Of a DNA stretch of 64,000 bases, positions 8,884-16,756 are shown piece after piece (the stretch's first letter is position 1; every line of letters starts with the position of its first letter). The notes under the pieces are model-generated. The model worked only from the letters and a program-made list of their open reading frames with translations. It was not told the DNA's origin and ran no database searches. The DNA is taken from NCBI GenBank assembly GCA_944387435.1, contig CALXEW010000004.1, positions 25,224 through 89,223 on the forward strand, read 5' to 3'. The DNA comes from an uncultured Clostridia bacterium. Lineage in GTDB: Bacteria; Bacillota; Clostridia; TANB77; CAG-508. A program made the translations under genes and the position numbers.

Positions 8884-9390
8884 GTGGAACCAAACGAAAG
8901 CGGAAATTCAAAGATTGACGAAGTGGAACGGCTCATTAAAGAGCAGTATCCTTGGCAACTAAATGATGCCCAGAATTTTTATTCAGGGATTATATCTGTA
9001 ATTCCTGAAGATAGTGAAGAGCAAAGAAAACAGACTGAACGTCAAAGTTTCCTTGCTTGGTTGTCAGATAGGCCACAGAGAATATATGGTGGTGAGTCTT
9101 GGAAAAACTTCGAGTCAATTTTGGATTCATATTCTGAGATGAGTAACATTTGGAAACTCTTAAGGGTGTTCTATAATGATGGGGAATATGAAAGGATGAC
9201 AGAGGAGTTAATGAAGCGTGAAGATCGCGCTACAGAGATTCCTTTACTTATGGTTGTTGATCATCAAGAATATCCTGAAGCCCTTCACTCGGAAATTCGT
9301 CGTGTTTGGTTCTGCAAGCTCAACAAGGAGAAGTCTGTCATTGTCGTAGTGATTGACAGAAGCAAACTTATGGCAATGGAGCAAGAGTAA
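8884..9390 (+). CDS. Uncharacterised 168-residue protein, GC-rich cassette B
   Basis: The frame is open from ATG 8758, and ATG 8827 also has a GGAGG site. GTG 8884 is preferred because AAGGAGG (8869-8875) is the best ribosome site and lies 8 bases away; the 5' end is therefore uncertain. The family is not recognised. It shares with cassette A a P..I.GG..W block (RPQRIYGGESW against YPNHILGGWTW), TEIPLLMVV, and a final hydrophobic strand (SVIVVVIDR), so the two are probably divergent homologues in tandem. CGG at 8929-8931 must be Arg for the frame to continue; read as a four-base Gly codon it would stop soon after. Base use is richer in GC than the neighbours. Own promoter and terminator. Confidence 0.7.
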   Translation: MEPNESGNSKIDEVERLIKEQYPWQLNDAQNFYSGIISVIPEDSEEQRKQTERQSFLAWLSDRPQRIYGGESWKNFESILDSYSEMSNIWKLLRVFYNDGEYERMTEELMKREDRATEIPLLMVVDHQEYPEALHSEIRRVWFCKLNKEKSVIVVVIDRSKLMAMEQE

Positions 9391-9419
9391 TTGCTTTAAA
9401 CAAAGTTTGCTATGCGCAA

Positions 9420-9458
9420 ATAGAACCCGAGTTTCTATGTAGACTCGGGTTCTATTCA
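9420..9458 (+). terminator. Terminator of cassette B, shared with the converging gene
   Basis: GAACCCGAG (9423-9431) pairs with CTCGGGTTC (9444-9452), extended by ATA/TAT, followed by a T-rich stretch. It overlaps the stop codon of the opposite-strand DUF1836 gene. Confidence 0.8.
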
Positions 9459-9970
9459 ATTTTTAAATAAGTTTTTTGAACATATAATTTATTTGCAAAA
9501 GACTGAACAACATTACGTAGTAAGTATTGCTCTTTAGAAAGTTTATCATTATTAATATAACTTTCACCAGTGAATGTCATTTTGATTGCCTTTTCAAGTT
9601 CAGAACAAAAACGATTATATGCTTGGTCAATTGGAGAAGTTTTAATTGCAAGTGTAATTAATTTACTTATTTCATCGATACTGTAAATTTGTTTTAAAAT
9701 GAATATAACAAAAAGGTATGCAATATGTTCTTTATTATATTTTTTATTAATAGGAGCATTTACTACTCCATGTTTTACATAGTTATTAATCATTGTTTTT
9801 GTAATGACTTTGTTTTCTTTTTCATTATCACTTTTTATATAGTTGGTTAAATAATTTTCAAGTAAAGAAACTACTTGGTCAATATATAAATCTATTTCAG
9901 GAATTTCATTCCATCTAGGCAAATGAAATTTATTTATTTCTTCATCTATAGTTTTTTTATCTTTATCCAT
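9452..9970 (-). CDS. DUF1836 domain protein
   Basis: 172 residues on the minus strand. The N-terminal block LPRWNEIPEIDLYIDQVVSLLENYL and the later TKTMINNYVKHGVV are typical of the DUF1836 family, whose N-terminal half looks like a MerR-type DNA-binding winged helix. A regulatory role is therefore likely but unproven, and no target is evident. It has native AT-rich composition. Its ATG (9968-9970) follows AGAGGTGATTTC on the minus strand. It converges with cassette B and diverges from the acyl-CoA ligase gene, with which it may share a control region (9971-10085). Confidence 0.75.
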   Translation of the reverse strand: MDKDKKTIDEEINKFHLPRWNEIPEIDLYIDQVVSLLENYLTNYIKSDNEKENKVITKTMINNYVKHGVVNAPINKKYNKEHIAYLFVIFILKQIYSIDEISKLITLAIKTSPIDQAYNRFCSELEKAIKMTFTGESYINNDKLSKEQYLLRNVVQSFANKLYVQKTYLKIE

Positions 9971-10024
9971 GAAATCACCTCTATATCAAGGATTATAGCA
10001 TTTTAAACACGAATAGTCAACTAC

Positions 10025-10051
10025 TTGACAAGTTATATGATATGTGATAAT
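10025..10051 (+). promoter_or_regulatory. Promoter of acyl-CoA ligase gene
   Basis: TTGACA 10025-10030 and a TGTGATAAT extended -10 (GATAAT 10046-10051), spacer 15 bases, between the divergent DUF1836 and acyl-CoA ligase genes. Confidence 0.55.
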
Positions 10052-10085
10052 CTAGACTCCGATACTAGATAAAGGAGATATTAAT

Positions 10086-11806
10086 ATGAGAGAAAGATAT
10101 TTTGAAGCTACAGAATTTGAAAATATTAGGGAGATTGTTTATAATTCGGCTGAAAAATATGCAGAAAATAGAGCTTTTATCTTAAAACGCAAAGAAGGTA
10201 AAAATATACAATATGAAAATATAACATATAAGAGATTATTAGAAGAAATAAATAATCTTGGAACTAAATTTTTTAATTTAGGATATAAGAATAAAAGAAT
10301 AGCAATAGTTGGAAGAAATAGTTATGGATGGGCACTTACACATTTAACAAATATGCTTCGGTGGAATTGTGTCAGTTCCATTAGACAAAGAGCTACAAAT
10401 AGAAGAACTGGAAAATTCATTAAAAAGAAGTAAAGCAAATATATTGGTATTTGACGAAAAATATGTAGAAAATATTGAAGAAATAAAAAGAAGAAATAAT
10501 ACTAATTTAGAAGATTATATTTGCATGACTAAGAAAGATGGTTATAAAGATTTAGAAACATTAAAAGAAGAAGGAAGAAAGTTATTAAAATCAGGAAGTA
10601 GAGAGTATATAGATGTAAACATAGATTCATATAAAATGAATATATTACTTTTTACATCAGGTACAACATCGAAATCAAAGGCGGTTATGCTATCACAAAA
10701 TAATATTGCATCAAATGTATATGCAATGCAATTAGTAGAAAATTTTTTGCCTACAGATGTGAATTTAGCATTTTTACCATTTCACCACATATTTGGCTCA
10801 ACAGCAATGATAGTGATGCTTGCTTGTGGAATTGCAACAGCATTTCCAGATGGACTTCGCTATGTTGCAGATAACTTAAAAGAATATAAAGTATCTGTGT
10901 TTGTAGGAGTTCCATTATTAGTAGAAGCAATTTATAAAAAAGTAGAGAAGGAAATAGAAAAAAAGGGGAAAACCAAAGTTGTAAATTTTGCAAAAAAAGT
11001 AAGTAATTTATTGTTAAAATTCGATATAGATATAAGGAGAAAAATATTTAAAGAAATAATAGATGAATTAGGGGGATATTTAAGGTTTGTAGTTTCTGGA
11101 GGAGCGCCTTTGGATAAGAGAGTAGCAAAGGGATTTAATGAGTTAGGAATAAATTTAGTTCAAGGATATGGACTAACGGAAACAGCGCCAGTAATTGCAG
11201 CAGAAAATTATAAAAAAGTAAAATATGGCTCAATTGGAATTCCTATGGATAATGTAGAAGTAGAATTCGAAAACAAAGATGAAAATGGAATAGGAGAGCT
11301 TAAAGTAAAAGGTCCAAATATAATGCTTCGGCTACTATGAAAATGAAGAAGCAACAAAAAATGTATTAAAGGATGGATGGCTTTATACAGGAGATTTAGG
11401 ATATATGGATAAAGATGGATTTTTATTTATTACTGGAAGAAAAAAAGATATGATAGTACTTAAAAATGGTAAAAAAGTATTTCCAGAAGAGTTAGAAATA
11501 TTAGTAAACAGATTAGATGAAGTAGCAGAATCAATAGTATTTGGAATGCCAGATAAAAAAGATAAAAATGATGTGAAATTATCTGTAAAGGTAGTTTATA
11601 ATAAAGAATATGTAAAAGAAAAATATGGAGATATAAATTTAGAAGAGTTAAAAAATATTATATGGGAGAAGATTAAAAATATTAATAAAACATTTCCACC
11701 ATATAAATATATAAAAAATTTGATATTAACTAATAAGGAATTGATAAAAACAACGACTAAAAAAGTAAAAAGACAAGAAGAAATAAAAAGTATGTTAGAA
11801 AGTTAA
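10086..11806 (+). CDS. Long-chain acyl-CoA synthetase (AMP-forming), two CGGN +1 sites
   Basis: The three overlapping frames 10086-10358, 10360-11328 and 11330-11806 join into one 572-residue adenylate-forming enzyme if one C is skipped at 10359 and one at 11329. The joined protein has RNSYGWALTHLTNMLGG at junction 1, the P-loop LLFTSGTTSKSKAV, the LPFHHIFGS and GYGLTETAP motifs, PNIMLGYYENEEAT at junction 2, then DGWLYTGDLGYMD and GRKKDMIVLKNGKKVFPEE. It activates fatty acids with ATP and CoA. Both junctions read CTT-CGG in the zero frame and both restored residues are glycines conserved in the family. Without the shifts the zero frame stops at 10431-10433 and 11338-11340. Start ATG 10086 has AAAGGAGA. 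Confidence 0.9.
10359..10361 (+). other. CGGN +1 shift site 1 (acyl-CoA ligase)
   Basis: Zero-frame codons ATG CTT CGG TGG; skipping C10359 gives ATG CTT GGT GGA (M L G G), the LGG expected after the TNM stretch of acyl-CoA ligases. Confidence 0.85.
11329..11331 (+). other. CGGN +1 shift site 2 (acyl-CoA ligase)
   Basis: Zero frame ATG CTT CGG CTA CTA TGA stops at once; skipping C11329 gives ATG CTT GGC TAC TAT GAA (M L G Y Y E), matching the conserved MLGYY block. Confidence 0.88.
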
Positions 11807-11810
11807 AAAC

Positions 11811-11850
11811 AGAAGATGTTTTTTAGGACGGGCTCAAAAAACATCTTCTA
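11811..11850. terminator. Bidirectional terminator with GGACGGG loop
   Basis: AGAAGATGTTTTT (11811-11823) pairs with AAAAACATCTTCT (11837-11849); the loop carries TAGGACGGGCTC. It separates the converging acyl-CoA ligase and DUF1064 genes. The same ATGTTTTTTA stem with the inverse loop occurs at 49787-49814. Confidence 0.8.
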
Positions 11851-12201
11851 AATTTCTATAATTTTTAAATTGAATTTATCTTCAAATACCTTTTTTTTAG
11901 CAATATATTCTTTAGTTTTAAATCCTTTAACATCTATAACTTCAGTAGAACCATCTTTATTAAAAATAATAAAATCAGGCTTGTATTTTAAACCAGGAGC
12001 AAGTATAAAAATTGGTTGTAAGCAAAAACCATTAATTTCTTTTGCTTGTAATTTTATTTTTAATTCACAATAAAAATCAGCTTCTTTTTGACTATCGAAT
12101 GTATGACCATCAACAGAAACCTTATTTGCTCTATATTTGCTTTTCTTTTTTATTTTACTATTAGTGAAATTTTTATAATCTTCAATACTCCAGTGTTCCA
12201 T
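11848..12201 (-). CDS. DUF1064 protein (PD-(D/E)XK nuclease-like)
   Basis: 117 residues on the minus strand. Features of DUF1064: KSKYRANKVSVDGHTFDSQKEADFY at the N-terminus (the E of QKEA is the first acidic residue), then YKPDFIIFNKDGSTEVIDVKG, where D and E-x-x-x-K-type residues fit a PD-(D/E)XK nuclease core. Proteins of this family are frequent in phages and phage remnants, but no other phage gene lies nearby. Native AT-rich composition. An AAGGAGAAATTT ribosome site precedes its ATG (12199-12201). Role in vivo unknown. Confidence 0.75.
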   Translation of the reverse strand: MEHWSIEDYKNFTNSKIKKKSKYRANKVSVDGHTFDSQKEADFYCELKIKLQAKEINGFCLQPIFILAPGLKYKPDFIIFNKDGSTEVIDVKGFKTKEYIAKKKVFEDKFNLKIIEI

Positions 12202-12287
12202 AAATTTCTCCTTTTGTTTAATCTTTAGACATTATATATAAAAACAAAAGAATGTGCAAGTAAAGGTGAAATAATTTTAAAAAACAA

Positions 12288-12316
12288 TTGTAGTTTTTAA
12301 TGAAAAATAGTATAAT
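12288..12316 (+). promoter_or_regulatory. Promoter of DnaQ-like exonuclease gene
   Basis: TTGTAG 12288-12293 and TATAAT 12311-12316, 17-base spacer. Confidence 0.6.
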
Positions 12317-12355
12317 ATGAATACTAAAAAATAAGAAAGAGGTAAAATATAAATA

Positions 12356-12941
12356 ATGCGGAAATAGTTTAATATATGGAAAGAATGTATATGGTGGTAG
12401 AGAACATAAAGGAAAAAGCTTATTAAAATGGGTAGATAATTATGTATTAGTTGATATAGAAACAACAGGATTATCTCCAAGAATTGATGAAATAATAGAA
12501 ATTGGAGCCATAAAAGTAAGAGAAAATGAAATAGTTGAAACATATAATACACTTCTTAGAATAGACAGAAGTTTAAGTCCTTTTATTACAAAATTAACGG
12601 GTATTACAAATGAAATGTTACAAGAAGGCATAAAACAAGAAAAGGCGCTAGAAGGATTTGTAGACTTTGCAGGAAACGAAATAATAATGGGGCATAATGT
12701 TAATTTTGATATTAACTTTATTTATGATAAATGCAAGTCTTATTTAGATTATAATTTATCTAATGATTTTGTAGATACTATGAGAATTGCAAAACATGTG
12801 CTTCCTAATGTTAGAAACTACAAATTGGGAACATTAGCTGATTATTTTGATGTGGATTATAGAAATGCCCATAGAGGTTTAACTGATGTTGAGATAACTT
12901 ATGAAGTATATAATAAGATGAAGGAATTAGCTAATAAATAA
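12356..12941 (+). CDS. DnaQ-like 3'-5' exonuclease; CGGN shift directly after the start codon
   Basis: The exonuclease frame is open from 12360 to 12941 but has no start codon of its own near the 5' end; an in-frame TAA lies just upstream. ATG 12356-12358 is followed by CGGA: reading it as ATG + C + GGA AAT AGT gives MGNSLIYGKNVYGGREHKG, the typical N-terminus of this clostridial family. The 194-residue protein then has Exo I VDIETTGLSP (DxE), Exo II HNVNFDINF, and Exo III HRGLTDVE (HxxxxD), all of the DEDDh class. It would degrade or proofread DNA or RNA 3' ends. In the zero frame ATG CGG AAA TAG gives a tripeptide. AGAGG lies about 13 bases before ATG, rather far. Starting at ATG 12615 would remove the Exo I motif. 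Confidence 0.85.
12359..12361 (+). other. CGGN +1 shift site 3, second codon of exonuclease gene
   Basis: ATG CGG AAA TAG in the zero frame; ATG (C) GGA AAT AGT restores the exonuclease. The preceding codon is the initiator, so slippage of a P-site elongator tRNA cannot explain it. Confidence 0.8.
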
Positions 12942-12995
12942 AAAACTACAGAAAAATATATTAAGTAAGGTATTGTTAATGTAAAAATAAAATTG

Positions 12996-13023
12996 TAGTT
13001 ACTAGAAATAGTAACTATTTTTT
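12996..13023 (+). terminator. Terminator after exonuclease gene
   Basis: TAGTTAC (12996-13002) pairs with GTAACTA (13011-13017), then TTTTTTG. Confidence 0.75.
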
Positions 13024-13111
13024 GAAGAAATAAAACATAAAAAATCTTGGAAAATATAAAAATATGTGAAATAATGTTTTTAGTAAATAAAAGTTATTTT
13101 AAGGAGAAAAT

Positions 13112-14008
13112 ATGGTACCAGAATTTTTAATAGAAAAGTTAGAAAAACAATATGGGGAACAATTAAGTAAAAAAATACTAGAAGGGTATGGAGTAGAAAG
13201 GAAAGTAACATTTAGAGTAAATACTTTAAAATCAAATGTTAGTAATGTAGAGGAAGTATTAGAAAAAAATGGAATTGAATACAAGAAAGCTCCGTTTTAT
13301 TCTGATGCATTTATTGTTCAAAATGCAAGAGAAAATGAAATTAGGCAGCTAGATGTTTATAAAAATGGTGAAATATATATGCAAAGTTTATCTTCAATGC
13401 TTCCACCAATAATATTAAATGCAAAAGAAAATATGGATATATTAGATATGACAGCAGCTCCAGGAGGAAAAACAACAGAGATTGCAACACTGGTAGGAAA
13501 TAAAGCAAATATAACAGCTGTAGAAATGAACAAAATAAGAGCAGAAAAACTTAAATATAATTTAGAAAAACAAGGTGCTACTTGTGTATATGTAATGGAG
13601 CAAGATGCAAGAAAAATAGATAACTTTTTCTCATTTGATAGTATTTTATTAGATGCACCTTGTTCAGGAAGCGGAACATTGTATGCTGAAGATTTTAAGT
13701 TAGAAAAAGTATTTACAGAAGAACTTATAAAAAAATCTGTAAAAACTCAAGGACAGTTGTTAAGAAAAGCAATTAATATATTAAAAAAAGGAAGTGAAAT
13801 GGTATATTCTACTTGTTCAATATTACAAGAGGAAAATGAAGAAATAATAAATGGAGCATTAAAGAGTGGAAAAGTTGAAATAGTAGATATTAACTTTCTT
13901 GGGATAGAAGAATTACCAAAACTTCCAACTAAGATAGATAGAACTTTGTGTGTCATGCCAAACGAAGAGTATGAAGGATTTTTTGTAGCAAAGTTGAAAA
14001 AAATATAA
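13112..14008 (+). CDS. RNA m5C methyltransferase, NOL1/NOP2/Sun (RsmB/RsmF) family
   Basis: 298 residues. It is a SAM-dependent RNA cytosine-5 methyltransferase: DMTAAPGGKTTEIA binds SAM, AVEMNKIRAEKL follows, LDAPCSGSGT is motif IV with the PC cysteine, and VYSTCSI carries the catalytic TC cysteine of motif VI. It lacks the NusB-like N-terminal domain of RsmB and the C-terminal PUA part of RsmF, so the target base (rRNA or tRNA) is not decided here. AAGGAG precedes ATG 13112. It is followed, after 57 bases, by the sigma/anti-sigma pair. Confidence 0.9.
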   Translation: MVPEFLIEKLEKQYGEQLSKKILEGYGVERKVTFRVNTLKSNVSNVEEVLEKNGIEYKKAPFYSDAFIVQNARENEIRQLDVYKNGEIYMQSLSSMLPPIILNAKENMDILDMTAAPGGKTTEIATLVGNKANITAVEMNKIRAEKLKYNLEKQGATCVYVMEQDARKIDNFFSFDSILLDAPCSGSGTLYAEDFKLEKVFTEELIKKSVKTQGQLLRKAINILKKGSEMVYSTCSILQEENEEIINGALKSGKVEIVDINFLGIEELPKLPTKIDRTLCVMPNEEYEGFFVAKLKKI

Positions 14009-14065
14009 AATCTTGTAACAAAATCACATTTCTTATACACTAAAGTTATAGAAGGGGGAAATGTT

Positions 14066-14563
14066 ATGCAGGATATAGAAAAGATTTATCAAGAGCATGC
14101 AAGAACTGTATATAAGTATATATTCTGTTTGACAGGAAATAAAGAGTTGTCAGAAGAAATTGTCCAAGAAACCTTTGAAGTTGCAATAAAAAATATTAAT
14201 AAATTCAAAGGTGAATGTAAAATTTCTACATGGCTTTGCCAAATTGCTAAGTATATCTGGTATAAAAACTTAAAAAAGGAAAAGAAAGTAGAAAATATTT
14301 CTTTTGAGTCTATTGAGAACATGGTTGTTTCTGATTTTGCATTGGAAGATGCAATTTTAGAAAAACAAGAAAAAATAGAAGTTTTTAAGAAAATACAAAA
14401 ACTAGATGAGCAAACAAGAGATGTTATGTATTTAAGAATATTAGGTAATTTGGATTATAAAGAGATAGCAGAAGTAATGGATAAAACACCTACTTGGGCA
14501 AGAGTTGTATTCTTCCGTGGAAAACAAAAATTAAAGGAGGAAAATAATGAAAAAAGAATGTGA
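14066..14563 (+). CDS. ECF-family RNA polymerase sigma factor
   Basis: 165 residues. Region 2 includes ELSEEIVQETFEVAIKNINKFKGECKISTWLCQIAKY, where STWL and the aromatic residues help open the -10 element. Region 4 is LDEQTRDVMYLRILGNLDYKEIAEVMDKT with its helix-turn-helix. The strong GAAGGGGG site is just upstream. Its last codons overlap the next gene (ATG 14547), a membrane anti-sigma factor, which presumably holds it inactive until an envelope signal arrives. The regulon cannot be read from the window. Confidence 0.93.
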   Translation: MQDIEKIYQEHARTVYKYIFCLTGNKELSEEIVQETFEVAIKNINKFKGECKISTWLCQIAKYIWYKNLKKEKKVENISFESIENMVVSDFALEDAILEKQEKIEVFKKIQKLDEQTRDVMYLRILGNLDYKEIAEVMDKTPTWARVVFFRGKQKLKEENNEKRM

Positions 14564-15203
14564 AATAGTACAAGATTTGTTATTTGGATATCAAGATGGA
14601 ACATTACATAAAGCATCTGAAGAATTAGTGGAAAAACATTTGAAAGAATGTGAAGAATGTAAAAAAGTATTTGCTGAAATGATAAAAGATAAAGAAGATA
14701 AAAGTAAGCAAAAACAAGAAATTGATTATTTGAAAAATGTAAAAAGGAAAATGAGTAAAAAGAATAAATTAATTGTAATAATAGGGATTTTTCTTTTTAT
14801 TATCATATTATTTAATATAGGAATATTTGCTTATTATTATCATGAAGCGGGAAAAGTAGAAATTTATTTAGATGACGATATAACAGAAGAACAACTTGAC
14901 GAAATAAGAAATACAATACTTGGGATTGATAATAATGCTAAATTTGAATATTATTCGAAAGAAGATGCTTTAAATCAAATGAAGGAAAAATTTAAAGATA
15001 ATGGAGATTTACTATCAGGATATGGTGGTGAAAATAATCCTTTAAATGCATATATTGTTGTAGATACAAGTATAGAAAATGTAAGAAGAATAGTAAATTT
15101 GGAAGAATCTTTACATGGAGTAAAAAAGATAATTAATGTATTAGATACTAATCCATATTTATTTATATTTTCAAAAGCTATGATAGAGATACAAAATAAT
15201 TAA
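14547..15203 (+). CDS. Membrane anti-sigma factor: zinc-finger HC2 + FtsX-like extracellular domain
   Basis: 218 residues. Residues 1-40 carry a zf-HC2 anti-sigma fold: an N-terminal CEIVQDLL and the zinc motif HLKECEEC (H-x3-C-x2-C). One membrane helix follows at about 76-98 (KLIVIIGIFLFIIILFNIGIF). The outer part (about 105-190) reads VEIYLDDDITEEQLDEIRNTI, then YYSKEDALNQMKEKF and NPLNAYIVVDTS, which matches the pattern of the FtsX extracellular domain (vyL.ddvteeq, vSKeeAL, nPlp.sf.v). FtsX proteins use that domain to contact cell-wall hydrolases, so this regulator may sense peptidoglycan remodelling; that is inference. It overlaps the sigma gene by 17 bases. Confidence 0.8.
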   Translation: MKKECEIVQDLLFGYQDGTLHKASEELVEKHLKECEECKKVFAEMIKDKEDKSKQKQEIDYLKNVKRKMSKKNKLIVIIGIFLFIIILFNIGIFAYYYHEAGKVEIYLDDDITEEQLDEIRNTILGIDNNAKFEYYSKEDALNQMKEKFKDNGDLLSGYGGENNPLNAYIVVDTSIENVRRIVNLEESLHGVKKIINVLDTNPYLFIFSKAMIEIQNN

Positions 15204-15241
15204 CAATTTAAATTTACTTGGAACAACTTATAAAATATAGT

Positions 15242-15285
15242 AAGATACAATAGTAACATGTTTTTGATACTATTGTATCTTTTAT
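15242..15285 (+). terminator. Terminator of the sigma/anti-sigma operon
   Basis: A perfect 14-base stem, AAGATACAATAGTA (15242-15255) with TACTATTGTATCTT (15268-15281), followed by TTTATTTTATT. Confidence 0.85.
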
Positions 15286-15546
15286 TTTATTCCAAAATTT
15301 TAAAATCATAATTTCCAAAAGAAAGAAAAATTATAAAAAAGAACTAAATATTAGTAAAGAAGAATTAGAAAGACTAAAAATACAAATAGGATAAAGAAAT
15401 GCTAAACATAAAGAATTGAAAAATTTCTTGAGAAATTTGTAATAAAAATCATTATGAGTTGCAAAATAAGTAGTGAAGTAGTACTTTATAATAATTAATT
15501 TTTAGTGAAAATTTTGTTAACTATTAGTAAAAATTTTAAAAAACTA
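15286..15546. other. AT-rich intergenic region with no convincing gene
   Basis: About 260 bases between terminator and next promoter. A 24-codon frame at about 15320-15394 (ends ELERLKIQIG) may be a remnant of a lost gene; it has no start or ribosome site. Nothing else is seen. Confidence 0.5.
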
Positions 15547-15575
15547 TTGCAAACAAAAAAACTAAATGGTATAAT
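15547..15575 (+). promoter_or_regulatory. Promoter of surface protein/sortase operon
   Basis: TTGCAA 15547-15552 and TATAAT 15570-15575, 17-base spacer, then AAGGAGG at 15591. Confidence 0.7.
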
Positions 15576-15604
15576 ACCTTTAGATTGAAAAAGGAGGATT
15601 GGAA

Positions 15605-16132
15605 ATGAAAAAATTATTAACAAGTGTATTACTAATGGTAATGTTAGTAATGGTAGTAGTACCTTTTGTAAACGCTGCAACATCTGATACTTTAGCTGAT
15701 GATTTATATGCAAAATTATCTGCATATGGAATGACTTCAGCAGAGAAAGTTAAAGTAGAAAGATACTTAGCTGATAATACAGTAACAGATGAACAAGCTA
15801 ATGCAATATTAGCAAAAGCAGATGAAGCAATTGCAATAATGGATGCTGAAGGAACAAAAAATATTAGTGAACTTTCAGAAGAAGCAAAAAATAAAATTAT
15901 AGCTATTGCTCAAGAAGCTGCATCAACAGTTGGTTTAACATTAGTGTTCAAATCAGGAACTGTAGAAGTTTACAAAGATGGTGTATTAATTGAAACTGCT
16001 ACATTAAGTAATGGCGACAAATTAGTTTACACAGGAAATAATATAAATGTAGTTCTAATTGTTGCTACAGTAGCTGTAATTGCCCTAGCTACAACATTTG
16101 TTGTTAGAAAAAGAATGACAGTTGGAGCATAA
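15605..16132 (+). CDS. Secreted surface protein with C-terminal sorting-like signal
   Basis: 175 residues from ATG 15605 (AAGGAGG 7 bases upstream). A signal peptide covers residues 1-25 (LLMVMLVMVVVPFVNA, cleavage after NAA likely). The middle is helical and Ala/Glu rich, then a short beta part (VFKSGTVEVYKDGVLIETATL). The C-terminus has KLVYTGNN, a hydrophobic segment (VVLIVATVAVIALATTFVV) and a basic tail RKRMTVGA, the order of a cell-wall sorting signal with LVYTG in the LPxTG position. The class D sortase gene begins 4 bases after its stop, so this is the probable dedicated substrate. Similar sortase-neighbour proteins are found in Clostridia. Function otherwise unknown. Confidence 0.75.
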   Translation: MKKLLTSVLLMVMLVMVVVPFVNAATSDTLADDLYAKLSAYGMTSAEKVKVERYLADNTVTDEQANAILAKADEAIAIMDAEGTKNISELSEEAKNKIIAIAQEAASTVGLTLVFKSGTVEVYKDGVLIETATLSNGDKLVYTGNNINVVLIVATVAVIALATTFVVRKRMTVGA

Positions 16133-16136
16133 GTAA

Positions 16137-16745
16137 ATGAAAAAATTTGTAAAGGCAACTATTATTGATGTGATAGTTGCTTTATTAATTTTAGCAGTAA
16201 TTATTTTTTCTATCTATATATTTCTAGGGCAAGTTATAGAAGAAAATATTTCACTAATTAATCAAGTAGCTATAAAAATGGAAAATAATACTGAACAAAA
16301 AGAAATGGAATTAAATGAAAATAATAGATTACAAAATTATCCAGAATATGGAACACAATATGCAACTATTGAAATACCTAAAATAGATATAAATCTACCA
16401 GTATATTATGGGGATACTTTAGAAATCTTAAAAAAAGGAGTTGGCCATTCAAGTGGTAGTTACTTCCCAGGAGAAGGTGGATCTATTGTTTATATGGGAC
16501 ATAATTCTAGAAATGTTTTTAGAAGATTTTCTGAATTACAGCTAGGAAATGAAATAAAAGTAACTACTAGTTATGGAGAATTTAATTATAGAATTTATGA
16601 TATGCAATTAATTAACGAAACAGAAACAGATAAATTACCAATTCAAAGAGAAAAAGAGATATTAATGGTTTATACATGCTATCCATTTAATAATATAGGA
16701 TATGCAACACAAAGATATGTAGTGTACGCAGAATTAGTAGAATAG
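16137..16745 (+). CDS. Class D sortase
   Basis: 202 residues. An N-terminal membrane anchor (IIDVIVALLILAVIIFSIYIFL) is followed by a sortase barrel: YATIEIPKIDINLPVYYGD, the catalytic His in VYMGHNS (residue about 122), the Cys in LMVYTCYP (residue about 181) and an Arg eight residues or so later (ATQRYVV). It would cleave sorting signals and attach surface proteins to peptidoglycan. The neighbouring LVYTG protein and the LPxAG cohesins at 34.5-36.1 kb are candidate substrates. The class D assignment rests on overall length and motif spacing. Confidence 0.9.
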   Translation: MKKFVKATIIDVIVALLILAVIIFSIYIFLGQVIEENISLINQVAIKMENNTEQKEMELNENNRLQNYPEYGTQYATIEIPKIDINLPVYYGDTLEILKKGVGHSSGSYFPGEGGSIVYMGHNSRNVFRRFSELQLGNEIKVTTSYGEFNYRIYDMQLINETETDKLPIQREKEILMVYTCYPFNNIGYATQRYVVYAELVE

Positions 16746-16756
16746 GAGGGGAATTT

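Noticed and set aside
11848..12201. Prophage, based on the DUF1064 gene
   Set aside because: No integrase, terminase, capsid or lysis gene lies nearby; the gene is a singleton between housekeeping genes.
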